Positions 44,584-55,348 of a stretch of DNA of 64,000 nucleotides are shown here, piece after piece (the stretch's first letter is position 1; the number at the start of each line of letters is the position of its first letter). The notes under the pieces were generated by a model. That model had not been told where the DNA came from, made no database searches, and saw only the letters and a list, made by a program, of their open reading frames with translations. The DNA lies in assembly GCA_022376515.1 (NCBI GenBank), contig WTXI01000011.1, positions 1-64,000 on the forward strand, given 5' to 3'. The translations under genes and the position numbers were made by a program. This DNA comes from Lactifluus volemus. Taxonomy: Eukaryota > Basidiomycota > Agaricomycetes > Russulales > Russulaceae.

Positions 44584-45307
44584 AGCAAAGTCTACTATCT
44601 TTTTCATGCTGTTACCAGAAATGAGGTTTGATAACTCAGTGACATTAGTTATATTGTAGGAGAGGTTCTCAGGTTTCTAGTAGGTGTCATCATGTCAGAA
44701 GGGTAGATATTAATAAATATTAAGACACTTGGCTTGGCCACTGCTATGAGATATATTTATCAACATTGCCTGAAAGTTCTCTTGTCAATTCTTTAAGATC
44801 TTTAGAAACTTGCACTTTGATCACACAGCCTTAATGTTTCATGAAATGTCCTCATTGATACTATCTCAAGACTTGTTAGTTGGCTGCCCTGTCAAAACAG
44901 CAATGACATGTTCTAGTTTGTTTAGAATTGAGGTGGGTGTTCTGTCTCAGCAGTTAGCAGTGAACAGCAAACAGTAAATAAAATCAATATATATGCTATC
45001 TCATAAGATTAGCTGAAAACAGAACCTTGACTTTTCTTCCACTAGCTTATTTAAGGCCCAAAGCTTCTTCAAATATAGCTCTCTACAGCCAATATACCTA
45101 AATAACATGTTTATTGCATTAATGGAAAGGTCAGTTTTCATGGGGTTGGAGGGCATGATATATTTGTCAAGAGCTCTTTTTACCCTGTGTATATCTACTT
45201 TTTAATACTTGATCCATTTCTTATGTGACTGGTCCTTCTTTCAGAATGTTACTTTGGAAACTTCACATACCAGCATATAAACAGCCATTAGTTGGCTAGT
45301 AAAGGGT
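44584..45307. other. AT-rich spacer, weak minus-strand coding traces
   Basis: Short minus-strand runs such as VSKDLKELTRELSGNVDKY and RALDKYIMPSNPMKT look protein-like but are broken by stops, and I do not recognise them. Confidence 0.35.
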
Positions 45308-45604
45308 ATGGGTGAGAGAGTGTATAGTAGAGGCAAGGTTAGAGACAAAGCTGGAGATAAAGGTGGAGATAACAAGGAAAAGAACAGAAGAGAGTTCATG
45401 TCAGGTGGTTTATTAGCTTTTTTAGCTATAGCAATGTCTATGAGAGTTTTGAATACAAGGGTCAGATTAACAGAGATTGTTCAGGAGGAGATCACAGCTT
45501 CAGAGTGTGTTTTAGAGCAGATATTAGCTTTAATTGGAGGAAGTTATCAAAGAACTCACTCTATGGGTCATAGTATTTGTAATCTCTGTGAACAAAGCTG
45601 TTAG
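45308..45604 (+). other. Unassigned open frame
   Basis: A 98-codon open stretch with a basic start and EEITASECVLEQILALIGG. It has no family I know and no supporting context, and may be chance. Confidence 0.2.
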
Positions 45605-45624
45605 TATGGGTTGTAGTTTTTGTT

Positions 45625-45912
45625 GCCACACATTTTCCCAACTAACATTCTTAGAGTTCTATGTGACAAGAATCCATAACACATTTGGAGGGAGTAACAA
45701 GGGACAAAAAAAGCTAAACTTGCTACACATTTTCCCAACCAATGTGTTTAGAGTCCTGTGCAATGAGAATCTACAATGCATTAGAGGGAGTAATGAGAGA
45801 CAAGAAAAGCTAAACTTGCCACACATTTAGCCCATCAGACATCCTTGAAGTCCCATGTGATTCACAACACAGTTAGAGGGAATAATGAGGGCAAAGAAAG
45901 TTAAACTTATTA
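45625..45912. repeat. ~97 bp tandem repeat, three units
   Basis: Units starting GCYACACATTT at 45625, 45722 and 45818 share CTTAGAGTYCTATG, GAGGGAGTAA and AAAGCTAAACTTG. The third unit has a short deletion. Confidence 0.85.
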
Positions 45913-46257
45913 TGCTAAATGTTAACCATAGTTGATTAACCAGGTGAGAGGCTGGTGGGATCTAGACAGTAAGCCAAAGCAAGAGCCAAAGACTTAGTTG
46001 ATTGCTAATAATGAGAGCATAGTGTCAAAACTGAGAAGAAATTAATCAAGTAAGAGGGGGAGAGAAGTGAAGATGACAAAAGCGGCTGCATGGGTGAGAA
46101 ATCAACCAATGTGCAACAAGTAAACAAACATGGCCAAATAGATACAAACCTGCCTCTACTTTGTTACTCACTTGTTGTCCTTTTGGGGGTATCTCCTCTC
46201 TAAGTGCCACTAGATATATTGTTCTTCTTTCTTTTTTTGCATAAATTAACTACCTTT

Positions 46258-46429
46258 CATTAGGAAAACCCATCTGGCCTTAAAGTATATTAGATGCTCC
46301 TTAAAGCTTACTTAAGTGTGTTATTAACAGTGGTTAGTAGAAGAATGTACTTATCACTGTCAATAAGACACTTAAGTAAGCTTTAAGGAGCATCTAATAT
46401 ACTTTAAGGCCAGATGGGTTTTCCTGATG
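46258..46429. mobile_element. 172 bp palindromic MITE, copy 2
   Basis: The left end is CATTAGGAAAACCC, the right end GGGTTTTCCTGATG. Same arms and length as copy 1. Flanks (TT/TA) show no clear duplication. Confidence 0.93.
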
Positions 46430-47232
46430 TACTAGATATAATACATTCACTCATCCACTTTACTGACTTCTTTGTAGTTTCTTTTTTCTTCACACTCTCT
46501 GCATCATTTTCTGACATCAAAGGGAATTTCTCACATTATGTTGATTTCTTGATGTCAGGATCACTCTGGTGCCAAATTTACAGCCATCTAAAGTACTCAT
46601 ACTCTCACCTGCTGTTATCACTAACAGCACACTTGAGAGGGGTTAGGTAAAGCCATTTGCATGGTATCAACTTTCCATTCATTTTGAACACACCTGTGTT
46701 AGAGAGCCATTGGGATGCCTGAGGGGTGCTCCTCTATCAGATGTTGCTAGGTATGCTCTCTCTACCCTTCTATCTCACTAACTTTTCTGTAGCTTCTGTT
46801 CACTTTTTGTTTGCTTGCTCTCTTTTTATTCTACTTCTCACTTTGTCTCCTTTGATTGCTAATGATAAAAAAGACCTTGTATTATTCCTCGACACTGAGG
46901 GGTGCTACTTGTGCTATATCAACTGGGCATCAGGATTGTGCTGCCAGTAAGCCTCCTTCTCTCTATTACTTTCTCTGCTACTTTAGAATTCATACTTGCA
47001 TGTGCACTGGCCTCTTTCTGCTGCTGCCAATGTGACCTTGACATAACACTTGCTATCATCTGTCACTCTCTTCTTCTCTTACCCCTTCTCCTTTTCATTC
47101 TCACTTTTTCTAGCTAGCTAGCCATCTCTTTCTATTGATGATTGCATGAAGGCTACCTGAGAGTCTCACATGGGTTTCTCATCATTGAGGAGCACTACTT
47201 ATAACCACACTAACATCTTTAGTGTTAATGTT
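46430..47232. other. CT-rich spacer with dispersed short repeats
   Basis: A motif like TGAGGGGTGCTNCT recurs near 46717, 46895 and 47186. No supported gene. Confidence 0.45.
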
Positions 47233-47240
47233 GTGCTGGC

Positions 47241-47340
47241 TAGTGTTGCTACAGCTTATGAGCCACCAAGTCAAAATCAGCCAAAATCAGCTCAGCTTAG
47301 CTGATTTTAGCCTAGCAGCTCATAAGCTATAGCAACACTA
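47241..47340. mobile_element. 100 bp hAT MITE
   Basis: The ends TAGTGTTGCTACAGC and GCTATAGCAACACTA are inverted, and the 8 bp duplication GTGCTGGC flanks it exactly (47233-47240, 47341-47348). Termini match the MITE at 11847. Confidence 0.93.
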
Positions 47341-47499
47341 GTGCTGGCAGTGCTTATACAACCATCTGAAAGACTAATTTGGATGCCAGCTGGAGAACCA
47401 TTTGCTAAGATGAGCTTTAGTTGCCATTCTCTTAATTATTACCAACTCATTCTATACTTTTTGTCAATGCATTATTATTGCCTGCCTCAACCTGTACTA

Positions 47500-47970
47500 G
47501 CTCCTGGAGAACACCCAACCCCCCCTTGTGATTGACCCACCAGTTCCCTATAAAACTCTCACCTTCTACCTTTGGCACAAAGACATTCTGGGAGGCTTTG
47601 TTACCCAGAAACTGGGCCACCACACCTGGATTGCCTGCCCTCACACCCCATCACCTGACCCATCTCCCTTTATCCAGGGGATTCTTTCACACAAGAATTG
47701 GGCCCTTTTTGCCAATGGGGCCCTAACTCCTCACTTGATATGGCTTTATTACAGATTATAGCGATCATTTCTGTCCTACGGCCAATGACAACACATGCTG
47801 CCCATGCAATTACATTGACATTACCTCCCCACTACCCAGTCTGGGAGTAATCCACCACACCACCCTTTCAAACATCCTCCTTTATTGCTCTCTCCTTGAG
47901 AAACCATGTACAACTTCTATCACCTACCACTCTCTTTGCTCACTTTTCTCCTCAGAAGACACACTGTAAG
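47500..47970 (+). pseudogene. Possible LINE 3' end or unknown protein fragment
   Basis: Plus-strand pieces in shifting frames read YKTLTFYLWHKDILGG, IQGILSHKNWALFANG, DHFCPTANDNTCCPC, LGVIHHTTLSNILLYCSLLE. The Cys/His-rich part resembles the zinc finger after RNase H in some retroelements, but the match is weak. Confidence 0.3.
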
Positions 47971-48715
47971 AATTTGATACTGCAAGTAGTCTTTAGTGTT
48001 ACAAATTCTTGTGGTAGATTAGATTTTAAATGAGATTTGGACTTTAAAATGTTTCCAAAGGCACAATGCAATAGAACCTGCTAAATCTCACAGCTTGTTA
48101 AGTATGCTATGTAGGAAAGTAAGTCTGCCTTCTATCAGGAAAGGCAGGCGACATAAATACATACTTTACTACCCTAGATCTATAGTAATTGTAGTCTGAT
48201 CTATTGTGATCAAGAGGATCACTACTTATGAAATCTCTTTGTGATCACATGGTCTTTATGCTTTCCAACAATTTAGAGCAGTCTAATATATTTATTTTGC
48301 AGTTTGTACTGTCAGATGTAATATGCAATGCCTGCAATGATGCAGCATTGCTTAATTATTGAGTTATCTAGGTGAACTGACTGGGCTGCCAGTGTCATTG
48401 ATGCAAGTCGCAGGCCTGGTATGTAGTAGCCCTTGAATTGGGCCATCTGTGCCACTGGTGCAGCAACTTCTCAAAGGCAATATTTTCTATCACTTCTTGT
48501 CATTTGTTTGTGAAACTCTTAGCAATATATTAAGTTGATGCACATTTGTTTCAGTGTGCATAAATTTGTGATTACAAGGGCTGACATTCTTATGTTTCTG
48601 TTCTTTCTGGCTCAAGCCCAGTATGGGCTTGGACTGGTCCAGGAGCTGCTCACATGAACTGACATATTGATGTGTCATGTGATGCCAGCCTTGAGCCAGC
48701 CCATTTCATATAGAT
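47971..48715. other. AT-rich spacer, no gene recognised
   Basis: A GGGCTTGGACTGGTCC palindrome-like stretch lies near 48623-48640. Nothing else was identified. Confidence 0.45.
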
Positions 48716-48740
48716 TGCTTAGGATCTTCGATCCTAAGCA
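48716..48740. repeat. Perfect short hairpin
   Basis: TGCTTAGGATC and GATCCTAAGCA form an 11 bp perfect stem with a TTC loop. It could be a terminator-like fold or the centre of a decayed palindromic element. Its role is unknown. Confidence 0.6.
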
Positions 48741-48898
48741 GTATTATATCTTAGCATTTCACACATTTACTTATGGATTATGTGTGAATTTTTATTATGG
48801 TAAAGCATCCATTAGAGACACCTTATACATACTGTGGGCATTTGACAATATAATATATTCACTGAATATATTGTAATGTATTGGTAAATAGTTAATCA

Positions 48899-49995
48899 GA
48901 TTGGCTAGATTACAATATATTTTGTGAATACATTGTAGAATTGCCTAGCAGGTACTTGTGGTTGAATGTTTGTGACCCAGGTATCTGGAATATTGTCATC
49001 CCCAGGCAACTCCCCTTTATCATGGTCATGTGCAAGAATGAAATTATGTATGCAGCACAAGGCCACTGAAATGTGAACCTGAACATTCATGTTGTAAGCA
49101 GGTGGTATAATGAGAATCCTGAACCACTTTTTTAAACCCCAAAAGCATGTTCAATGACATTTCATACTGACATGTGATAAAGATTAAAGAGTTCTTTATG
49201 GTCTGCAGGTCTAGGGAGGGCAGGATCAGTGTAAAGAACTAGAGAAAACTGTGTAGATATGCACTGCAAGTACACATGTTCCTACTTAGCAAGATGGTAT
49301 TGAACTCCATGATAAGGGGTAAGAAGTTCATTGCAGAGTGGGTATCCAGCATCTGTGAGATAGTACCTGCTCTTAGATATGAACAAGAAATGCTGCTCAT
49401 GGGTAATCTTGTAAATGTGGACATTAGTTGCTAAGCTCTCTCAGCCAGCATATACAAAGTAGAATCTAAGGTTAAAGGAGATAGTAAAGAGACAATTTTG
49501 AGAAGTGAAACCCTTACAGTTTCAATGAGCTATAGATTCTTGAGAAGGTGGACAGCAAGAAATATGACAATTGTCAATTACCCTAATCATATCTTGAAAA
49601 AAAGGAAAAAGCTTGGAATTGTTCTTAATTTGCCTGGGCATTTGATAATAGGCAGAGAGCTATTGCATGTAATGTGTGTAAAATGGGGGTGATGAAAAAA
49701 TTTTGAGCATCCTTCAAAAATACCTGGAATATTCAGTCATAAAAGTGAAAATGAAAGGAATCAACATACTTGGATATTGTATCTGCTGACTACTGAAACT
49801 GTTTCCTTACATGCCTGACAGTCAAGCCAGTCACAGAAGAATACAGAAAGATTATAAGTTGTCCTTCAAGTGAAACATATTTTGATTGCTGGTGGCCCAT
49901 AGATTGAAGTTCAGAAATGAATTCATCAAATATGTGGTGATAAATGCTAAGCTTATAATAAATGCGCTCCAGATAGCCAGCTAGAAGTTCCAAGA
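48899..49995 (-). pseudogene. PIF/Harbinger transposase (HARBI1-like)
   Basis: The minus strand reads FDEFISELQSMG, then MIRVIDNCHISCCPP where HARBI1-type proteins have IDGTHI, then KGFTSQNCLFTI, KSRYYLTDAGYPLCNELLTP (second Asp in YYLxDAGY), NVIEHAFGVLKKWFRIL (catalytic Glu in VIExxFGxLKxRF) and HISVALCCIHNFILAHD. Known role: cut-and-paste transposition with a three-base target duplication. Stops fall after HLAK, HMSV and in the first third, and frames shift, so it is dead. Terminal repeats were not located. Confidence 0.85.
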
Positions 49996-50383
49996 CCCAG
50001 GCCTCCTCAGGTAAATGTGTGATATGGCTGTTTGAGTAGCTGTGGTTAGTTAAGATCCACTACTATGAGAGTTCCACATCTATGTGTGAGACATAAAGTC
50101 AGAGAGAGGGGATGTGGGATATGGGTCTTATCCCAAGTCACATGAATTTCAGGTTTCATCAGGTGCCCTACAGTCATTCATGCCTCTTTGACACAATCAA
50201 ATTTCATGACCTCCAGAAATTTGTTACACACCATAAACTGACAATCCAAGTAGACAGTATCTACAGCATACATGTAAGCTATGTACTCAGAACCATAAAA
50301 TCTTTATCAAGTGATGTTGAAGGATGTAAGAATGGTGATCAGCTTAAAAAGTCATTATCAGGTGAAACTGGGTTAATGACACA

Positions 50384-50459
50384 AAGTCACATCAAGGTGT
50401 GATTCCTTGATTGGGATATAAGACAAGTCACATCAAGGTGTGATTTCTTGATTGGGATG
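50384..50459. repeat. 41 bp direct repeat, two units
   Basis: AAGTCACATCAAGGTGTGAT followed by TCTTGATTGGGAT is repeated once with a single C/T difference, starting at 50384 and 50425. Confidence 0.8.
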
Positions 50460-50471
50460 ATCACTGATTGT

Positions 50472-50791
50472 TATCGCCGTCACCATCTACGGACATCTGT
50501 GTGTCTTCCTTCTCTTTCTTCTCCTCCTTGTCACTGCTTAGGTTCTCTGTGGTAAAATTGGCTAAAGTAGGCTTACGAGTGGCCTTTTCCATTGCCCGCA
50601 TCTTTGGCTTGGTCCACCTTGGCTTGCGGTGATCAATTTTCGTGTCATCTCATTTCACACCCCATGCTTTCACATCTTTGTCCCATCTGCTCTTCAATGT
50701 GACATTTCTTTCCTTTCAATCCATTTCCTGTACTTTCCAAATGTCCATTGATGCTGTATATTTCTCCTTGGCCTGTTTTTTTGTGGCAGCA
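50472..50791 (-). pseudogene. C-terminal fragment of an unknown basidiomycete-type protein
   Basis: The minus strand reads AKEKYTASMDIWKVQEMD, a stop, KERNVTLKSRWDKDVKAWGV, a stop, TKIDHRKPRWTKPKMRAMEK, TRKPTLANFTTENLSSDKE and an acidic KKEKEDTQMSVDGDGDNNQ tail with TGA. It resembles HMG-like or zinc-finger host-type proteins common in mushroom repeats, but I cannot name it. An LTR starting at 50792 cuts off its N-terminal side. Confidence 0.5.
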
Positions 50792-51042
50792 TGTTACAGA
50801 ATGCACACATTGGACCCTATGCTTCCCTAACCACTTACTCATTTGGATGACATCTCTTTCCACACGTTTCTATTGTGCTAACTGTTCTATTGTTCTCCCC
50901 TCCCATTGTTTGCCTTGTTTGGTCCAGTTCTATTGTCTTGAGTTGCTATTGTCTTTGACTGTTATTGTTCTGACTGCTTGCCTATTGTCTACCCCATTTG
51001 GTACAACAATTAGCGTAGCTTGTATAAAGTAGGCCTCAGCTG
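50792..51042 (+). mobile_element. LTR fragment, TGTTACAGAATGC family
   Basis: It starts TGTTACAGAATGCACAC and follows the 63288 LTR through TGGTACAACAATTAGC and GTATAAAGTAGGCCTCAGC (TATA region), then stops mid-LTR. The 3' half is absent. Confidence 0.8.
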
Positions 51043-51195
51043 GTACAATATCTTCAGCAACATCTATTGTGAGGGGTTCAACAGTTAACAGACATCGATA
51101 ACCTCCTGTAATGGTTGTCATCGGAACGGATACAGTATTAGATTGAATGGAATTGTGAGTCGCGAGATCTACTGGGAGAGAGGATTGTTCCAAAA
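51043..51195 (-). other. Orphan exon-like stretch
   Basis: About 50 codons read LEQSSLPVDLATHNSIQSNT and TTITGGYRCLLTVEPLTIDV after an acceptor-like TATAAG. It is truncated by the LTR and unrecognised. Nothing supported lies between 51196 and 51543. Confidence 0.3.
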
Positions 51196-51543
51196 CTTAT
51201 ACAAAAATGAGAAAAAGAAATTCTTTGAGAACAGAGAATATCACAATACACACTATTGTTTGAACACAAATCTGTGGCGGTATTAGATAGATCATTTTGG
51301 ATACATTTTCTTGCATGATTTTTTCTGTGAAGAAAGTTTATCTGCTGTGAATAAGAAGGATTATTCAAATGACACCACAAGGCTCTCAAACACTCCTGTT
51401 TTTTTGGTTTAAGACATGTGAACTTGAACAAAATGTGTCTATGAACCAAATAGACAGAAAGAAGGCGAGAAAGTGAACATAAACATTTGGTTTATAATGT
51501 TTTCAGATACAGTAATAACACAGAGCAAGATCGATGAGGAATA

Positions 51544-51715
51544 TATCAGGAAAACCCATCTGGCCTTAAAGTGTATTAGATGCTCCTTAAAGCTTACTTA
51601 AGTGTCTTATTGGCAATGATAAGTAGAAGGATCTAATTACCAATGTCAATAAGACACTTAAGTAAGCTCTAAGGAGCATCTAATACACTTTAAGGCCAGA
51701 TGGGTTTTCCTGATG
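51544..51715. mobile_element. 172 bp palindromic MITE, copy 3
   Basis: The ends TATCAGGAAAACCC and GGGTTTTCCTGATG are flanked by TA on both sides (51542-51543, 51716-51717), supporting a 2 bp duplication. Confidence 0.93.
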
Positions 51716-51928
51716 TAGCGTACATATAGCAATTTCATAACAGGTGTACGAAGCGATCATGTTAAAATTCGAGAAAGATCTTACAGTGTCAGCTAAGAAA
51801 AGTGACAAAGATAAAAGAGATTCTTAATAAAAGATATAGTTCATTGAAAATGATGCATAACAGCAGTCAAGAAGAAAGACACATATTGTTGTCGTTACAG
51901 AAACATTGTACCTGCAAACATCAAAACT

Positions 51929-53149
51929 TTCAAGCAACACAATGCCTACTTGGACGCTCGACTGATAGAGATGAAATAATTTGGTTGTTGCTGTCATTGT
52001 TGTTTACAATATCACCTTTGTGTTGTTTTTCCATTTTGTTTTCATTCTCGTTAACATTTTCTTCCAAGTCTGTCAATGAAAAATCTTCAGAAACCTCATG
52101 AGCCTTTGCTTTTCCTTTGACACATTTAGACGATGATGGAGAACCATCACATTCATCTGAATGTCTCTTAGATGGAGACAAAGTAGAAGATGAAGTCCCT
52201 GTTTTGAAAGGTGTTGTCCAAAAAAGTCTTCTGTTTGCTAATTAAACAAAAGTGAGCTGATAACTTCTAAATCAAATAGATAAAAAGCCAACATTTGTCA
52301 CAATTAGGAGAATCTTGGGTTGTGTTATCTGAAGACAGGAAAACAACATCAACAACTGAAACTAAAATGTGACCTGGGTCTTCAGGAGTAACTCGTTCAA
52401 GGTCCACTTGATTGATGGAACCTGGAAAGTACAATGTAAAAATATAAAAATATAGACAATTTTTGACATAACTCACCAAGAACAGCCATTAACATATTTG
52501 GCCAAGAATGTTTGATGTTTTCTTTTTTGAATCAAGGAGTTAAGGGGTAGTCACAGATGTGACGAACAGGACGTGTTTTGTTCATTACCCATTGAGCAAT
52601 GTTGATGGTAAATCTACAATTGTTCACATTTTGGCCTGCCTATTCCAAAAAAAGGCCATTGTAAAATAGTTTTAACCAAAACATATCAAACACGAGTGAA
52701 AAGCAAGACATACACCACCCGAAAGAACAATAACAGGACGAAACGGAGCAAAGGGTCTGTCAATATTAAGATGTTCAAACTGCAACACAAAACACAAAAT
52801 GAAAACTTTTAGAAGAACAGATGAGAAAGAATAAAATGAAAGACATACGGTAGTTGCTTCAATCTGGAACATGTAGTCATCCCTATTGAAAGTTTCACCA
52901 ATGGGTGTATCGTCTTCAATTATAGACAATTTGCCAGCAACAAAGAAAATACCATCATCTGGCACTGTTTGTCAATCATAAGGGAGAAAATAATGAAGGA
53001 TAGCCTGACAACTTCTGATCTCTTCTTCATCGTCCACATCGATAAAAATTTCAGTGTCATAGGTTACAGTCTTTGGCTTTTTGATGCCATGAATACGTTG
53101 AGGAGATAAACATAGCAAAAGACCAGCTATGACACTTGAACCAGGCATT
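51929..53149 (-). pseudogene. Intron-containing gene of a basidiomycete hypothetical family, with in-frame TGA
   Basis: An ATG at 53149 starts PGSSVIAGLLLCLSP, then EIFIDVDDEEEIRSCQAILH, a TGA, DDGIFFVAGKLSIIEDD and YMFQIEATT. A GTATGT...CAG intron (52848-52780) leads to FEHLNIDRPFAPFRPVIVLS, a second intron (52713-52640) to GQNVNNCRFTINIAQWVMNK, TRPVRHICDY, a TGA, and HSWPNMLMAVLG. A third intron leads to INQVDLERVTPEDPGHILVS and VVDVVFLSS, and a fourth to a Ser/Lys/acidic tail (SPSKRHSDECDGSPSSSKC). Strand-rich blocks ending in VDxVFL suggest an OB-like fold, but that is inference. All joins keep phase, so the exon model is sound; the two TGA codons suggest a dead gene. Confidence 0.7.
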
Positions 53150-53566
53150 TTATAGCAGAGAATACAGAACACAAAGATATGGAAGTTGGGACAAAAGGAA
53201 AGATTTGCAGCGTCAAAGCAGAGAGGTACAAAATAAAATCATGAAAATCTAAAATTGGAAAGACATGTGTATCCAACGTTCATTACGCAACATTAGCAGG
53301 CACCACGGAAACTGAGTAAGATCTGATAATGAACAATAAATGAACGTGGGTGAGACACCAATTAACATGAAGAACTTATATCAAATTAAAAACAGCACCT
53401 GATGTATTGGTGCCAGAAAAGAAAATCTGACTACACATGCAAAAGTAAACATGTTTAGGCTATAACACTTGCAACAACAGGTTTTTAGTAGTAGATAAAA
53501 ACATCCTACTGTTGATATCCCAACAAACACACCTTGCAACCACAGGAAATGTAGAAATACAGTTCA
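53150..53566. other. AT-rich upstream region of the preceding gene
   Basis: This would hold its promoter. No clear motif was seen. Confidence 0.4.
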
Positions 53567-53892
53567 GAAACAGTGTAGATCATGAAAGATCTGAAAAAGA
53601 TCCAGAAACGTATCTGAACATGTGTTATCAGACTAACCAAAAGGAAGAATTCATAAGTTACCCAATTTGTAACAATCAGATAATTTACTTCACCTCTAAA
53701 GAAAAGAATGAAAGAAACAATAGCGTGAGGTACAGAAATGCAACATAAGATTGAGCAAGTCTGTAGAATGTGTAAGATCCGACAGAAACCAAAAACGTAT
53801 GTAAACACGTGTTAGCAGACAACCGAAAGCGATGAGATCTCAAATGTCTGTATTCTGAACGATTATGTAACACAACACCCTCTTTTAAAAAA
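53567..53892. repeat. Diverged direct repeat, two units ~190 bp apart
   Basis: GTAGA.....AAGATC.GA..(A)GA..CCA.AAACGTAT.T.AACA.GTGTTA.CAGAC.AACC occurs at about 53575-53642 and 53764-53830. Confidence 0.65.
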
Positions 53893-54329
53893 ATAAATGG
53901 AAGACACAAAGGCCTCACAAATTCAGTGGAAAAAAAAAGAACACATAACACAAAAACCAACCCATTTGAAAAATTAAAGTGCCAACACTAAATGAAAAGT
54001 GAAAAGCACCACCCACAATTTAACATATTTGGTAGGCTGTCAGCCATGGGAATGTTTGAAACTGGTATAATTTTATAATACTTAGAATGTAGACACTATT
54101 AATATATTTACTATATCTAACATTATAAAATGATGGGACATGCCCAGGGAAAAAAAGACTCATTTTTGGTGAGGGTTTATATAGCCTGTGGCTGTGCACA
54201 GACCTTTTGGTCATGTGCTGAGAAAGTAAGCTTATGCCACTGCGAGCCTCCAGGCTCTGTCCTTACATGGCAACAGCTAGCAAGCCCCACAACAACAGTA
54301 GGTCCTGCCTCATTGTCCTACCTCATTGT

Positions 54330-55150
54330 TCTCGCCACATGTGTATCACCAGCCATCCCCTCTATTGGTTGTGTCCTCTGTTGCCAAGCATGGTCCTAGG
54401 TTTGTTCTTTTTTTTTTTATGATTCTCAGGCTGACTTGTCTTATTTTCTTTCTCTTGCATACACCCATGGCAATGTCTATGGCATCAGCATCACTATGGC
54501 ATCAGGGCCCACCACTTGCCCTCGTGCATATTGCTCCCCTCTTTCTTTGGGTGCTGCATTTCCTCTAGCTGTTGTCTCTCACAGTGTGTCTGAACATCCT
54601 CCTCTGCATCCTCTGCCTCTGTCTCCTCCTCCTCCTTCTTCTTCTCCTCCTCCTCTGCTACCTCTGCCTCTGCCACCACCACCATCTCCATGTCCATCAC
54701 ACCTGCACTGTGTCAACGTCCTTGGCGTCAGGATCGCACTGGTGGCACTATTGTGACCACCTGAGCGCCTGATGCCTGCGACTGGTGTGTGTCATGGCCT
54801 CCTCCCTGCCTCTGCCTCTGCCTCTGCCTCTGCCTCTGCCTCCACCTCCACCTCCACCACCATCACCTCCACCACCATCACCTCCACCACCATCACCTCA
54901 GTGTCCATTGCATGTTGACGTCCTTTACCCTCCCATCAGCAACATCGGCCACTACCACAGCCAGGATGATGAACTGCAAGTATGGCCACAACAACAAATG
55001 GCCACACCAACAAATGCCAGGGAGGACAATGGGTACAATGAATGGGAGGGATGATAACAACAGGTGGCAACACGGCAAACACGATAACAGATGCAGGAGA
55101 TGACAAATGCTGGGGACGACAACGTGCCAGAATGCAGGACCCCCACCCTC
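54330..55150. repeat. Element-D-like interior with CTGCCT and CACCTC minisatellites
   Basis: The first ~400 bp match the reverse complement of element D (25570-25960), including a poly-T tract at 54409-54418 and CTCAGGCTGACTTG. At 54805-54900 CTGCCT units turn into CACCTC and ACCACCATCACCTC units. Pro/Ser/Cys-rich open frames here are repeat artefacts. Confidence 0.7.
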
Positions 55151-55348
55151 GCTACAAACATGAGACTGCTGTTTCATTTTTCTATTTCATTTCATATTTT
55201 GTTTCTCATTTTATCTTTCATTCTTATACACCATGGCTGTGAGCAGTTGAATGTAATTAGTTTTATTTAGGTTATAGATTTATTGCCATTTTCATAAATA
55301 ATGACACTCGTCAAACAAAAAAAAGTTTATGTAACCTGAGTCACACGC

